64,000 nucleotides of DNA from Solirubrobacteraceae bacterium. GTDB taxonomy: Bacteria > Actinomycetota > Thermoleophilia > Solirubrobacterales > Solirubrobacteraceae. The notes under the pieces are model-generated. The model did not search any database and was not told where the DNA came from. It saw nothing but the letters and a program-made list of their open reading frames with translations. The position numbers and the translations under genes are program-made. Shown here in pieces: positions 37,350 through 45,092 of this stretch (position 1 is its first letter; every line of letters begins with the position of its first letter). Where the stretch lies: contig JAJCYD010000024.1 in assembly GCA_029263125.1 (NCBI GenBank), positions 1 to 64,000 on the forward strand. The letters are read 5' to 3'.

Positions 37350-37487
37350 CGTTGCAACGACACGTAACCACGCCCGCGAGGGTGCGGTTCGGACCTGCGT
37401 GGTGCATGGTCCTCGTGGTTGGTCCTGTGAATCCGTTCGCCCGTGGGCGATCGCTGGCGCCGCATGGCCAGGACGCAGTTCACAGGA
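37350..37487 (+). other. Structured intergenic region upstream of the LysM/transglycosylase gene
   Basis: A 10-bp palindrome CGTTGCAACG (37350-37359) is flanked by CGTG/CACG. Further on, TCCTGTGAA (37423-37431) pairs perfectly with TTCACAGGA (37479-37487), enclosing a CGCCC-GT-GGGCG element (37438-37449) and a CTGGC/GCCAG hairpin (37454-37471). The region ends 34 bp before the start codon. This could be a structured 5' leader. Actinobacterial cell-wall hydrolase genes often carry c-di-AMP riboswitches, but the conserved ydaO motifs are not evident here, so no class is assigned. Confidence 0.4.
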
Positions 37488-37521
37488 TGGTCCACTACTC
37501 CACCGAGCGGGAGCGTCCGCC

Positions 37522-38469
37522 GTGCGCGCATTTCAGATCAGTGTTCTTGCCAGCTTCGCCGCGTTGCTCGCTGCCCCTGCCGCCGGCGCGCACGTCGCCC
37601 ACACCGTCGAACCCGGCGAGACCCTCTGGGGCATCGCCGCACAGAGCAACCTCACGACGCGCACGGTGGCGATCTACAACGGCCTGTCGCCCGATGCGTC
37701 GCTGATCGGCGGCAGCACGCTGAAGATCCCGTCGATCGCCGAGGGCGCGGCCGCGCTCAGCGCCGCCGGCGTCGTGAAGCCCGCTGCCCCCGCGCCGGCC
37801 GCTCCCGCCCCCGCGCCACAGGCGCGAGAGCACGCGCCCAGTGCCCTCGGCGGCTACGTCGTGCGACCCGGCGACACGTTGACCGGGCTCGCCGCGCGAA
37901 CCCCCGTCTCGGTGGCCCGCCTGGCGTGGGTCAACGGGCTCTCGCCCGACGCCAAGCTGCTGATCGGCACCGTCCTCAAGCTCCCCGTCGGTGCCCCCGC
38001 GCTCTCACGCTCGTCATCCACCACGCCCGCCGTTCGAGTCGTCCCCGCAGCCTCCCCGACGCCGACGCCCAGGCGGCTGGACGCGCAGCGCGTCAAACAC
38101 CTCGCCGCCGAGCATGGCGCGCCCGCGTCGCTCGCGGCGGCGATCGGGTGGCAGGAGAGCGGATTCAACAACGCGATGGTGTCGACGGCCAACGCGCGCG
38201 GCGTGATGCAGATCATGCCCGGCACGTGGGACTGGGTGCAGACCAACCTCACCCGTTCGCGACTGGACCCGGCGTCGGCGACTGACAACGTGCGAGCCGG
38301 GTCGCTGTACCTCGCCGACCTGCTGCGCCAGACCGGCGGCGACGTCAGGCAGGCCGTCGCCGGCTACTACCAGGGCCTGACGTCGGTGCGCAGCCGCGGC
38401 ATGTTCGACGACACCCAGCGCTACGTCGACAACGTGCTCGCGCTTCAAGGGCGCTTCGGAGGCTCGTAG
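37522..38469 (+). CDS. Secreted peptidoglycan lytic transglycosylase with two LysM domains
   Basis: The 315-residue protein has a signal peptide (1-24), LysM 1 (~26-70, HTVEPGETLWGIAAQSNLTT), a Pro/Ala linker, LysM 2 (~112-156, YVVRPGDTLTGLAARTPVSV), a second linker, and a C-terminal SLT domain (~190-312). The last has AAIGWQESGFNN with the catalytic Glu near 212, and GVMQIMPGTW. It binds and cleaves cell-wall glycan outside the cell. GTG 37522 is chosen because it starts the signal peptide; the open frame extends upstream to 37399 through the structured leader. Its end overlaps the convergent acyltransferase gene by 25 bp. Confidence 0.9.
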   Translation: MRAFQISVLASFAALLAAPAAGAHVAHTVEPGETLWGIAAQSNLTTRTVAIYNGLSPDASLIGGSTLKIPSIAEGAAALSAAGVVKPAAPAPAAPAPAPQAREHAPSALGGYVVRPGDTLTGLAARTPVSVARLAWVNGLSPDAKLLIGTVLKLPVGAPALSRSSSTTPAVRVVPAASPTPTPRRLDAQRVKHLAAEHGAPASLAAAIGWQESGFNNAMVSTANARGVMQIMPGTWDWVQTNLTRSRLDPASATDNVRAGSLYLADLLRQTGGDVRQAVAGYYQGLTSVRSRGMFDDTQRYVDNVLALQGRFGGS

Positions 38470-39047
38470 GAGACGTCCCGCAGGACCTTCGCCGGCGCCC
38501 CGGCGGCGATCGAGAACGGCGGCATGTCCTGCGTCACGACGCTGTTGGCGCCGATCACGCAGCGCTCGCCGATCGTGACGCCGCTCGTGACCACGACGTT
38601 GGCCCCCAGCCAGACGTTGTCGGCGATCCGCGTCGGCCCCTTGGACGTGAAGCCCTGCCAGGTGACCGGCGTGCCTGGGTCATCGAAGCGATGGTTGGCA
38701 TCGGTGACCATGCAGCCGTTGGCGAGCATGCAGTGCGACCCGATCTCCACGAGCTCCACGGCGGCGACCATGACGCCGAGGTTCAGGAACGATCCTTCAC
38801 CGATCCGTACGCGACCCGGAGCGGGGGCGGTGATCCAGACGCCGGGCTCAAGCAGCGTGCCGGCTCCGATCTCCAGGCGCCCGTCCTCGAGCATCTCGAG
38901 CACGTCGCCGTGCAGCGGCCAGCGGCAGAACGCCTCGCGGCGCATGAGCTGCCAGTGGATGCGCGCCCGCCGCCAGGGCAGGTTGTTGCGCTGGTACCAG
39001 CGCCATTTCTGGGCCCACAGCCTGGCCTGTCGCTGGAGTTCTGCCAT
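38445..39047 (-). CDS. Hexapeptide-repeat (left-handed beta-helix) acyltransferase
   Basis: The 200-residue protein has a basic N-terminus (KWRWYQRNNLPWRRARIHWQ), then hexapeptide repeats through ~55-190 (LEIGAGTLLEPGVWI, VRIGEGSFLNLGVMV, TRIADNVWLGANVVVTSGVT, CVIGANSVVTQDMPPFSIAA). It carries the catalytic histidine motif DANHRFDDP. This is the WbbJ/maltose-O-acetyltransferase-like group that acetylates surface sugars. TAGCCT (minus strand, 39057-39062) lies 9 bp before the ATG. Its 3' end overlaps the LysM gene by 25 bp. Confidence 0.88.
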   Translation of the reverse strand: MAELQRQARLWAQKWRWYQRNNLPWRRARIHWQLMRREAFCRWPLHGDVLEMLEDGRLEIGAGTLLEPGVWITAPAPGRVRIGEGSFLNLGVMVAAVELVEIGSHCMLANGCMVTDANHRFDDPGTPVTWQGFTSKGPTRIADNVWLGANVVVTSGVTIGERCVIGANSVVTQDMPPFSIAAGAPAKVLRDVSYEPPKRP

Positions 39048-39173
39048 CGGAGGAGCAGGCTACGGTAGCCCCGCTACGACGCTGTCGCCGAACGCGCCCT
39101 TCGTCACAGCCACACGCGAGAGTGTCACTGACCTGTAGGCGACAGCGAGCTTCATCTCCCTGACGCAGCCCGA

Positions 39174-39450
39174 ATGCGTGCCCCTGCCGATGACATCGAT
39201 GCGCTCTACCGCAGCCACGCTCGCGCGATGGTGATGTTCGTCGCCCGGCGCACGCTGGAACCCGAGGCCGCCGTCGATCTCGTCGCGGAGACATTTGCCG
39301 TGGCGATCGCCCAGCGGTCGCGCTGTCGCGGCGTCGATCGCGAGGAACAGGCCGCGTGGCTCTACGGCATCGCCCGCAACCACCTGCACGGCTGGTATCG
39401 GCGCGGTGCGATCGAGCGGCGGGCGCTGGAGCGGACAGCATCCCGGACGC
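39174..39450 (+). pseudogene. Truncated ECF sigma-factor gene (region 2 only)
   Basis: From ATG 39174 the frame encodes a good sigma region 2: DDIDALYRSHARAMVMFVAR, then AAVDLVAETFAVAIAQ and QAAWLYGIARNHLHGWYRRG, up to ERRALER near residue 85. After ~39430-39450 this frame becomes meaningless Arg/Ala/Pro-rich sequence and no region 4 appears. Instead a neighbouring frame becomes coding for the next gene's membrane anchor. The simplest reading is a deletion that removed sigma region 4 together with the N-terminus of the next gene. The end coordinate is approximate. Confidence 0.7.
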
Positions 39451-40569
39451 CTGCTGCGCCGGCTGCCGCCGCGAGCGCTCGGTCTCGCGGCGCTCGTCGT
39501 CCTGTCCACCGCCGCGGCATCCGCCGGAGCGACCATGCTGGCGTTGCGGGGTGCGGTGATCCCCGTCCCGCGAGCGACTCCGCCGGAGCAGACCCCGCTG
39601 GCGGGCTCCGGCCGGCTTGTGGGCTTCAGCGTCGCCGATTCGCGGCGCGGCGACCCGCGCTGGACGATGCGCCTGGCGACCAGCCAGACGGGGCTCCTGT
39701 GCTCGACGGTCGGTCAGCTCGTCGACACGCAGTTCGGGATCGTCGGCCTGGACGGGCGCTTTCGCCGGCTGTCGCGCGGTGCGGCGGACGCGTGCAGCAT
39801 CGTGCGCGAGGACGCGACGTCGCTCGTCGGGGCGCGGGTCTTCGACGCCTCGCGACCCGCCGACGTGCGTACCGTCGTCTCCGGCGTCGGCGGCGACACG
39901 CTGCGAACAGCCAGCATCCAGGCGGCAGGACGCACGCGCCCGATGCGCGTCCACGACGGCGGCACGTTCATGGCCGTGCTCGCGGGCCTGCCCGAGGATC
40001 TGGCGATCGAGGTCCGGCTGGTCTTCGAGGATGGCCGCGTCGAGCGCCACCCGTTCGGCGTTGCCACGCTCGTGCTGCCCGATCCCGACGGTGGGCGGGC
40101 TTGGCGCATCGAGAGCGGCGTCGTCTCCGGCGACCCGCGCCAGTGCACCTCGCTGCGCTCGGCACGCCCGACACGCAACGGACCGCTGAGCCCGAGCGCC
40201 TGCGGCCGGCTCGGAGATCCGCGGAATCCGAAGGGCGTGTTCTTCGCTGTCCGCCGCCTCACTCCCGGCACAGGCGGTCAGCCGGGCGGACCGTTCGGCG
40301 AAGGGGCATGGCGCGACACGCCCGCGCGCCTGCTCGTCTGGGGCGCGGCCGGCAAGGACGTTGAGTCGATCGGCGTCCAAGGACCTCGCGGCGAGTCTCA
40401 CACCGGGAAGTTCGTCCGGCCAAACGGCACGTTCGCGTACATGTTCGGCCCGGATGTGCGCCCGGGCCAGGTCGTCGTGACGGTGCGCTTCCGCGATGGT
40501 CGAACGCTTGTGCGTCGCACGTCGACCGGCATACTGCCCTCGCCCACGTCCAAGAGCTCACGACCGTGA
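39406..40569 (+). CDS. Membrane-anchored extracytoplasmic protein, N-terminus disrupted
   Basis: This frame is convincingly coding from about 39440: RRLPPRALGLAALVVLSTAA begins a membrane anchor, followed by a ~340-residue extracytoplasmic beta-rich region (GRLVGFSVADSRRGDPRWTM, FGIVGLDGRFRRLSRGAADA, FMAVLAGLPEDLAIEVRLVF, CGRLGDPRNPKG). It shares layout with the downstream paralogue. No proper start exists just before the anchor; the GTG at 39406 lies inside the sigma remnant and is only the nearest candidate. Whether it is expressed, perhaps as a fusion, is unclear. Confidence 0.6.
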   Translation: MRSSGGRWSGQHPGRLLRRLPPRALGLAALVVLSTAAASAGATMLALRGAVIPVPRATPPEQTPLAGSGRLVGFSVADSRRGDPRWTMRLATSQTGLLCSTVGQLVDTQFGIVGLDGRFRRLSRGAADACSIVREDATSLVGARVFDASRPADVRTVVSGVGGDTLRTASIQAAGRTRPMRVHDGGTFMAVLAGLPEDLAIEVRLVFEDGRVERHPFGVATLVLPDPDGGRAWRIESGVVSGDPRQCTSLRSARPTRNGPLSPSACGRLGDPRNPKGVFFAVRRLTPGTGGQPGGPFGEGAWRDTPARLLVWGAAGKDVESIGVQGPRGESHTGKFVRPNGTFAYMFGPDVRPGQVVVTVRFRDGRTLVRRTSTGILPSPTSKSSRP

Positions 40570-41912
40570 TGCGCCAGGTCAAGCGGCTTGTGCTCGGCGG
40601 CCTCGTGGCAGGCGTCGGAGCCGTCGCCGCCGCGGCGATCCCGCAGACGTCCGGCACTCCGGCGGCCAACCCTGCTCCCACCGTGCGCCCCGCGTCCGCG
40701 GTCGTGCTGCGCGTCGCCGCGGCCCACAAGCCGCCGGCTGACCTCGACGTCCTGCGACTGCGCCCCACGGGACCGGTCGAGGTGGCGGTCAGGACAGCAG
40801 ACCCGCGCGGGGGACCGGAGTGGGCGGTGCGCCAGTTTCTCGCAGAGCGCCTGACGCCGACCGGCCCCGACGGGCGCGGCGGGCCGCGGGTCGTCGGTCG
40901 CAATCGCTGCGTGCAGCTCGGGCGCCTGCACCGCGGGCGTTTCGGCTGGCTGACGGCGGACGGGACGTTCCGGCCTGCGACCACGTCGTTGACGGGCGTT
41001 CCGACGCGGTGCGTGTCGCGCAAGCCCGATCTCGGTGGGGAGCCATTCGCCGAGGTCGTCACGACGATCACCAACCCCCGCAGCCCCGCCGCGCAGCCCG
41101 CGCAGACGATCCTCTACGGGCTGTCGGGATCGGCCGCTCGCGGGCACCGCCTGGCTGTGGGCGCCGCCTCGCGGCAGATCCGGATCGGGGACGCCGGGGC
41201 AATGCTGGCCGTGCTCCCCGCCTCCACGCGCAGTTGGCGGCTGGGGTTGTCGGTGCGATATCCGCGGTGTGGCACCGTCACGATCCTGCCGGCGGGGCAG
41301 CTTCCCAACGGGGTTCCGGCAGAGCTGGCCAAGCGACGCTCGCGTCCCGCACGCGGCGCGGCGCCGATGCTCGCCGCCCAGGCGCCCGATCCCCTCGGTG
41401 GGCTGCCGTTCGGGATGACCGCAACCGCGGCGACCGACGGCGGGTTCTGCACCGGCACCGGAGGTCGCGTCGTCGCCGACCGCGTCGGCATCATCGACTA
41501 CAACCTCGACGCGATGCGCGACTACGGCGGCGGGCGGCCGGAGTACTGCCGGCAATCGTCCGCGCCGCGACGCGCCCAGCGCATGCCGGACGGGCGCACC
41601 CCGCCGCCGTTTGAGTTCAGGGCGTCATCCGCAAGCGGCCTCGGCGGCGAGCTCGGCGAGGATCCTCGCGCAGGGCGGATCGCACGCCGCACGGCGGCGG
41701 GTCTCATCCTCTATAGCGGAACGGCCGACCCCGACGTGCGCTACCTGACGTTCGCCACCCCGAGCGACGTGCGCACAATCGAGCCGAGTGGCCCGGCTCG
41801 CGCGTTCCTGATCGCGTACGCCGGCAGCTTCCCAACCGGCAAGACCGTCGTCACGACGACGTTCCGCGACGGCGACACCCGCCGCGACGTGATCCCCAAC
41901 TTCGGCTGGTGA
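40566..41912 (+). CDS. Secreted protein, tandem paralogue of the preceding gene
   Basis: The 448-residue protein starts at GTG in a GTGA overlap with the preceding gene. A signal or anchor sequence (MMRQVKRLVLGGLVAGVGAV) is followed by an exported region with the same plan as its neighbour: a GGPEWAVRQF segment, CVQLGRLHRGRFGWLTADGT, GDAGAMLAVLPASTRSWRLG and a Cys-containing C-terminal part (GGFCTGTGGRVVADRVGIID). Paired cysteines suggest disulfides. The family appears lineage-specific; no function is recognised. The overlap shows cotranslation of the two paralogues. Confidence 0.7.
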   Translation: MMRQVKRLVLGGLVAGVGAVAAAAIPQTSGTPAANPAPTVRPASAVVLRVAAAHKPPADLDVLRLRPTGPVEVAVRTADPRGGPEWAVRQFLAERLTPTGPDGRGGPRVVGRNRCVQLGRLHRGRFGWLTADGTFRPATTSLTGVPTRCVSRKPDLGGEPFAEVVTTITNPRSPAAQPAQTILYGLSGSAARGHRLAVGAASRQIRIGDAGAMLAVLPASTRSWRLGLSVRYPRCGTVTILPAGQLPNGVPAELAKRRSRPARGAAPMLAAQAPDPLGGLPFGMTATAATDGGFCTGTGGRVVADRVGIIDYNLDAMRDYGGGRPEYCRQSSAPRRAQRMPDGRTPPPFEFRASSASGLGGELGEDPRAGRIARRTAAGLILYSGTADPDVRYLTFATPSDVRTIEPSGPARAFLIAYAGSFPTGKTVVTTTFRDGDTRRDVIPNFGW

Positions 41913-42034
41913 GGATCGCTGAGCACAACGGGGAGCGAGTCTTGCCCCGCGTTGCCCGACAACGTGACATCGCCGCGCGGTCCACGCCGGCGATCATCGC
42001 CCCTGCCGCCGGGCCTGACGCGACAGAATGCTCA

Positions 42035-42060
42035 GCGGCGGGCAGGCTATCGCCCGCCGC
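42035..42060. terminator. Hairpin between convergent genes
   Basis: GCGGCGGGC (42035-42043) pairs perfectly with GCCCGCCGC (42052-42060) across an 8-nt loop. It lies between the end of the secreted-protein operon (41912) and the end of the reductase gene (42080), so it can terminate both. The 167-bp gap holds no other recognisable feature. Confidence 0.6.
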
Positions 42061-42079
42061 CGCTCCCGCGACCGCCCGG

Positions 42080-43516
42080 TCAGCGCAGCCGGCGCGCCAT
42101 CAGCACCCCACGCGCCAGCGCCTGGTAGCCCCATCCCGCATAGCGCCGCTGCAGATGCTCGCCGGCGGCGCGCGCGGGCCCCTGCGCCAGCGTCGGATAG
42201 GCGTGCACGGTGCTCGCCACGCCGGCAAGCGGCTCGCCCTGCCTGATCAGCGCCGTGAGCTCGGCGATCACCTCGCCGCCGCCGGCGGCGGCGACCGTGG
42301 CTCCGACGAGCCTGCCGCGCGGATCGCCGACGAGCAGCGCGAACCCTCGGGGGGCGCCGTCGATGATCGCGCGATCGAGATGCGCGTAGTCGCTGCGAGC
42401 GATGATCGTGCGCGTGCCCCAGCGCTCGCGCGCCTGCGCTTCGGTGAGCCCGACGTGCGCCACCTCGGGGTCGGTGAACGTTACCCAGGGAATCGTCTCG
42501 TCGATGGTCCGGCGGGCACCCAGCAGCGCGTTGGGGGCCGCGACCTGCGCATGATGCCCGGCGACGTGGGTGAAGGGCAGCCGCGCCGTGACGTCGCCCG
42601 CCGCGTAGATCCGCCGGGCGCTCGTGCGCAGGCGCTCGTCGGTGACCACGGCACCCTGACGGTCCACATCGACGCCCGCCTCTTCCAGACCGATGCCGCC
42701 GGTTACAGGCCGGCGGCCCGTGGCGACCAGCAGCCGGTCGAAGGCCACGGCCGATCGCGCTCCGCGAGACTCCATCACCAGCTCGGTCGCTGCGCCGACA
42801 GACGGCCGCGCCTGAACCGCGCGCGTGTCGAGGCGCACATCGACCCCCTCGGCGCCGAGCCGCTCGGCGATCAGAGCGCTCGCATCCGGCTCCTCCTTGG
42901 CCAGTAGCCGATCAGCGAGCTCCACCAGCGTCACGCGCGATCCGAGTCGCGCGAACGCCTGGGCGAGCTCGCATCCGACGGGGCCGCCTCCCAGGACCGT
43001 CAGCCGACGCGGCAGCTCGCGCAGCCCCCAAACGGTATCGGTGCTCAGCACGTCGATGTCGCTGATGCCGTCGATCGACATCGCTCCCGGGCGCGAGCCG
43101 GTGGCCACGATGGCCGAGCGGAAGTCCAGCGTCCGGCCGTCGACCTGGATACTCGAAGGCCCGACGAAGCAGCCTTCGCCGATGATCACCTCCACGCCCG
43201 CCTCGCGCAGGCGCCGGGGCGAGTCGTGCGGCTCTATCGTGGCCATCGCGCCATGGACTCGATCCATGACGCGCTCGAAGTCCACGACCGGATCGACGGG
43301 CGTGAGCCCCACGCTGTCGGCGTGGCGAATGCGGTGGGCGAGCTGAGCCGCGGCGATCAGGCTCTTGCTCGGCACGCACCCTGTCCACAGGCAGTCGCCT
43401 CCCGTGCGGCTGCGCTCGACGAGCGCAACCCGCGCTCGCATCCCGGCAGCGATGAACGCCGCGACGAGGCCGGCGGAGCCCCCGCCGAGGATCACGAGGT
43501 CATGGCGATCGCTCAT
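42080..43516 (-). CDS. FAD-dependent pyridine nucleotide-disulfide oxidoreductase
   Basis: The 478-residue protein has the FAD-binding N-terminus (HDLVILGGGSAGLVAA), the redox-active disulfide GDCLWTGCVPSKSL (Cys42 and Cys47), the NAD(P) motif LGGGPVGCELAQAFARLG, the second FAD motif RIYAAGDVT and a C-terminal dimerisation domain with HAYPTLAQGP. It belongs to the lipoamide-dehydrogenase / mercuric-reductase-like family. Lack of an N-terminal heavy-metal domain and of the C-terminal vicinal cysteines argues against a true MerA. No dehydrogenase-complex genes are nearby, so the substrate is unknown. Confidence 0.88.
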   Translation of the reverse strand: MSDRHDLVILGGGSAGLVAAFIAAGMRARVALVERSRTGGDCLWTGCVPSKSLIAAAQLAHRIRHADSVGLTPVDPVVDFERVMDRVHGAMATIEPHDSPRRLREAGVEVIIGEGCFVGPSSIQVDGRTLDFRSAIVATGSRPGAMSIDGISDIDVLSTDTVWGLRELPRRLTVLGGGPVGCELAQAFARLGSRVTLVELADRLLAKEEPDASALIAERLGAEGVDVRLDTRAVQARPSVGAATELVMESRGARSAVAFDRLLVATGRRPVTGGIGLEEAGVDVDRQGAVVTDERLRTSARRIYAAGDVTARLPFTHVAGHHAQVAAPNALLGARRTIDETIPWVTFTDPEVAHVGLTEAQARERWGTRTIIARSDYAHLDRAIIDGAPRGFALLVGDPRGRLVGATVAAAGGGEVIAELTALIRQGEPLAGVASTVHAYPTLAQGPARAAGEHLQRRYAGWGYQALARGVLMARRLR

Positions 43517-43569
43517 GGCCGCCCGTCGGGGAGTTTGCGCGTGCTCGTCATGGTGCGAGGACCGACGGG

Positions 43570-43597
43570 TTTACGGACAGGCGACCAATGGTACGGT
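43570..43597 (+). promoter_or_regulatory. Candidate promoter of the duplicated membrane-protein operon
   Basis: TTTACG (43570-43575) and TACGGT (43592-43597) are separated by 16 bp, a reasonable -35/-10 pair. Transcription from about 43604 would leave a ~22-nt leader that contains AGGGG, 6 bp before the ATG at 43627. Unlike many genes here, this one therefore looks leadered. Confidence 0.45.
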
Positions 43598-43626
43598 CTG
43601 TATGCAATCGACACTTAGGGGTGCAT

Positions 43627-44616
43627 ATGCAACGCATATCGATGTGGCTCTGGATCGCGGTTGGAGGGGCCGTACTCCAGCTGAGCTCCCTTGGCTCGAA
43701 CTTCTACGTGATCAACGGCAAGGACGGCAATACGACCCGCGACGCTTGGCTGGGCATCCCGCATGCATCGGACCTCATCCTTGCCTCGGCGGTGGTCACG
43801 ATCATCGCGCTCGTGCTCAGCGCGCGCAGTCGCAGTCCGGTTTCGGGCCGCACGCTCGGCCTGGCGGTGACCATCGTTGGGGGCCTGGCCGCCGCTCAGC
43901 TGGTCTACCGGATGTTCGTGCCACCGTTCGGCTGCCTGACCTACAGCGCATGCGGCACCACGGCGAAGGCCGACGTCACGTTGCTCACCGGCATCTGGAT
44001 GGGGCTCGGTGGCTGTGCGCTCGCCCTCCTCGGTGGGCTGGGGCACACGTTCAGCGCCGCGGCCCGGCGCACGCTGGCGGCTCCGGTGATCGCGGAGCGC
44101 CAGGCCGGCATGACCCCGTGGCTCGGCCTGGCGGGTCTCGGTGCCGTCGTCGCCTTCGTGGCCCCGTTCACGCTGTTCAAGGTGTACCGCGTCGACGGCT
44201 TCCTGGGCGCCAAGTCGAGCGCCACCTGGGGCGGCTGGCTGTCGCTGCCGCATACCAGCAGCCTCGTGCTGATCGCCGCGATCGTCACGGTCGGTCTCGT
44301 GGTCGCGGTCGCCCGGCAGCGGTCGGTGCTGTCGCCATCGGCGATCGGAGCCACGATCGGCGTGCTCGGCTTCATCGTCGCGTCCCGAGAGCTGTTTCGC
44401 ATTCTCGAGCCCCCGTTCAGCAGCGCCGGAGGCTCGGACACGCCGGTCGGGACGGTGACGATCCTGCCGGCCTTCTGGATCGGATTCGCCGCGGCGGTCA
44501 TCGTCTGCGTCGCCGCGATCGTGCAGGCGTTTCTCTACTACCGCGAGTCAATCGCCGATGAGCCCGCAAAGGTTGCGACACCGGTCAGGCGCCCGCAGAC
44601 CGGAGCGACGGCATGA
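43627..44616 (+). CDS. Polytopic membrane protein with internal tandem duplication
   Basis: The 329-residue protein has about eight helices in two repeats (~5-140 and ~164-300). Matching blocks are WLGIPHASDLILASAVVTII and WLSLPHTSSLVLIAAIVTVG, YRMFVPPFG and FRILEPPFS, and VTLLTGIWMGL and VTILPAFWIGF. Each repeat seems to have four helices with a large outside loop after the first. AGGGG lies 6 bp before the ATG. It overlaps the next gene by 4 bp. No family is recognised; a transporter or sensor role is possible. Confidence 0.75.
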   Translation: MQRISMWLWIAVGGAVLQLSSLGSNFYVINGKDGNTTRDAWLGIPHASDLILASAVVTIIALVLSARSRSPVSGRTLGLAVTIVGGLAAAQLVYRMFVPPFGCLTYSACGTTAKADVTLLTGIWMGLGGCALALLGGLGHTFSAAARRTLAAPVIAERQAGMTPWLGLAGLGAVVAFVAPFTLFKVYRVDGFLGAKSSATWGGWLSLPHTSSLVLIAAIVTVGLVVAVARQRSVLSPSAIGATIGVLGFIVASRELFRILEPPFSSAGGSDTPVGTVTILPAFWIGFAAAVIVCVAAIVQAFLYYRESIADEPAKVATPVRRPQTGATA

Positions 44617-45092
44617 GCGCGGTCATCGACAGGAACTCCAGTCTGGCCGATCTCGATGCCACCGTCGAGCGAATGGACGTCCTCAGGCAGCGCGGTCGCA
44701 GCGGCCTGTTGTGCGGCGGCGTGGCCGGAGGCGTCCCGGCGTCCAGCAACCTGCTCGATCATGGGCTGCTGAGCCTGCTGCCCGCCGCGCTCGCGGTGAT
44801 CGCCTTCATCGGCGCGTTCACCTGGATGATGCGGCGCTGGGGCGCGCGTCCGTCCACCGCGCCCGCCGGCGCGCCGGCTCTGACCCTCCCGGCGCCGGCA
44901 CCCGAACACCGGGGCGAACGCACGCGCGTGCCATCCCGCTCGCGCCCGGCCGCGACGTGCGGCGCACACGACGCCGAGCTCGCGGGTGGGGGCGTCGCGG
45001 CGGGGTCGTCAGTCACGACGGACCGTCGTCATCCTCGGACTCCGGACCGGCGCCGCGGCGACGCGCCACACGCTGGATCAGCGGTGCGGTGA
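44613..45092 (+). CDS. Small single-helix membrane protein (159 aa)
   Basis: It begins in an ATGA overlap with the duplicated membrane protein. The N-terminal 45 residues are cytoplasmic-like (NSSLADLDATVERMDVLRQR), then one or two hydrophobic stretches (LLSLLPAALAVIAFIGAFTW), then a Pro/Arg/Ala-rich low-complexity tail. The last 80 bp run antisense through the end of the convergent VTT gene, so the tail may be less constrained. Function unknown. Confidence 0.55.
   Translation: MSAVIDRNSSLADLDATVERMDVLRQRGRSGLLCGGVAGGVPASSNLLDHGLLSLLPAALAVIAFIGAFTWMMRRWGARPSTAPAGAPALTLPAPAPEHRGERTRVPSRSRPAATCGAHDAELAGGGVAAGSSVTTDRRHPRTPDRRRGDAPHAGSAVR

Noticed and set aside
37327..37521. c-di-AMP (ydaO/yuaA) riboswitch before the LysM gene
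   Set aside because: The gene context fits, but I cannot find the conserved core segments of that class, so only a structured leader of unknown type is reported.
39450..40364. Continuation of the sigma-factor frame for another ~300 codons
   Set aside because: After ~39450 the translation becomes Arg/Ala/Pro/Gly without structure while the neighbouring frame is coding, so the continuation is a shadow.
42080..43516. Mercuric reductase (MerA)
   Set aside because: The flavoprotein lacks the N-terminal metal-binding domain and C-terminal vicinal cysteines, and no other mer genes are present.
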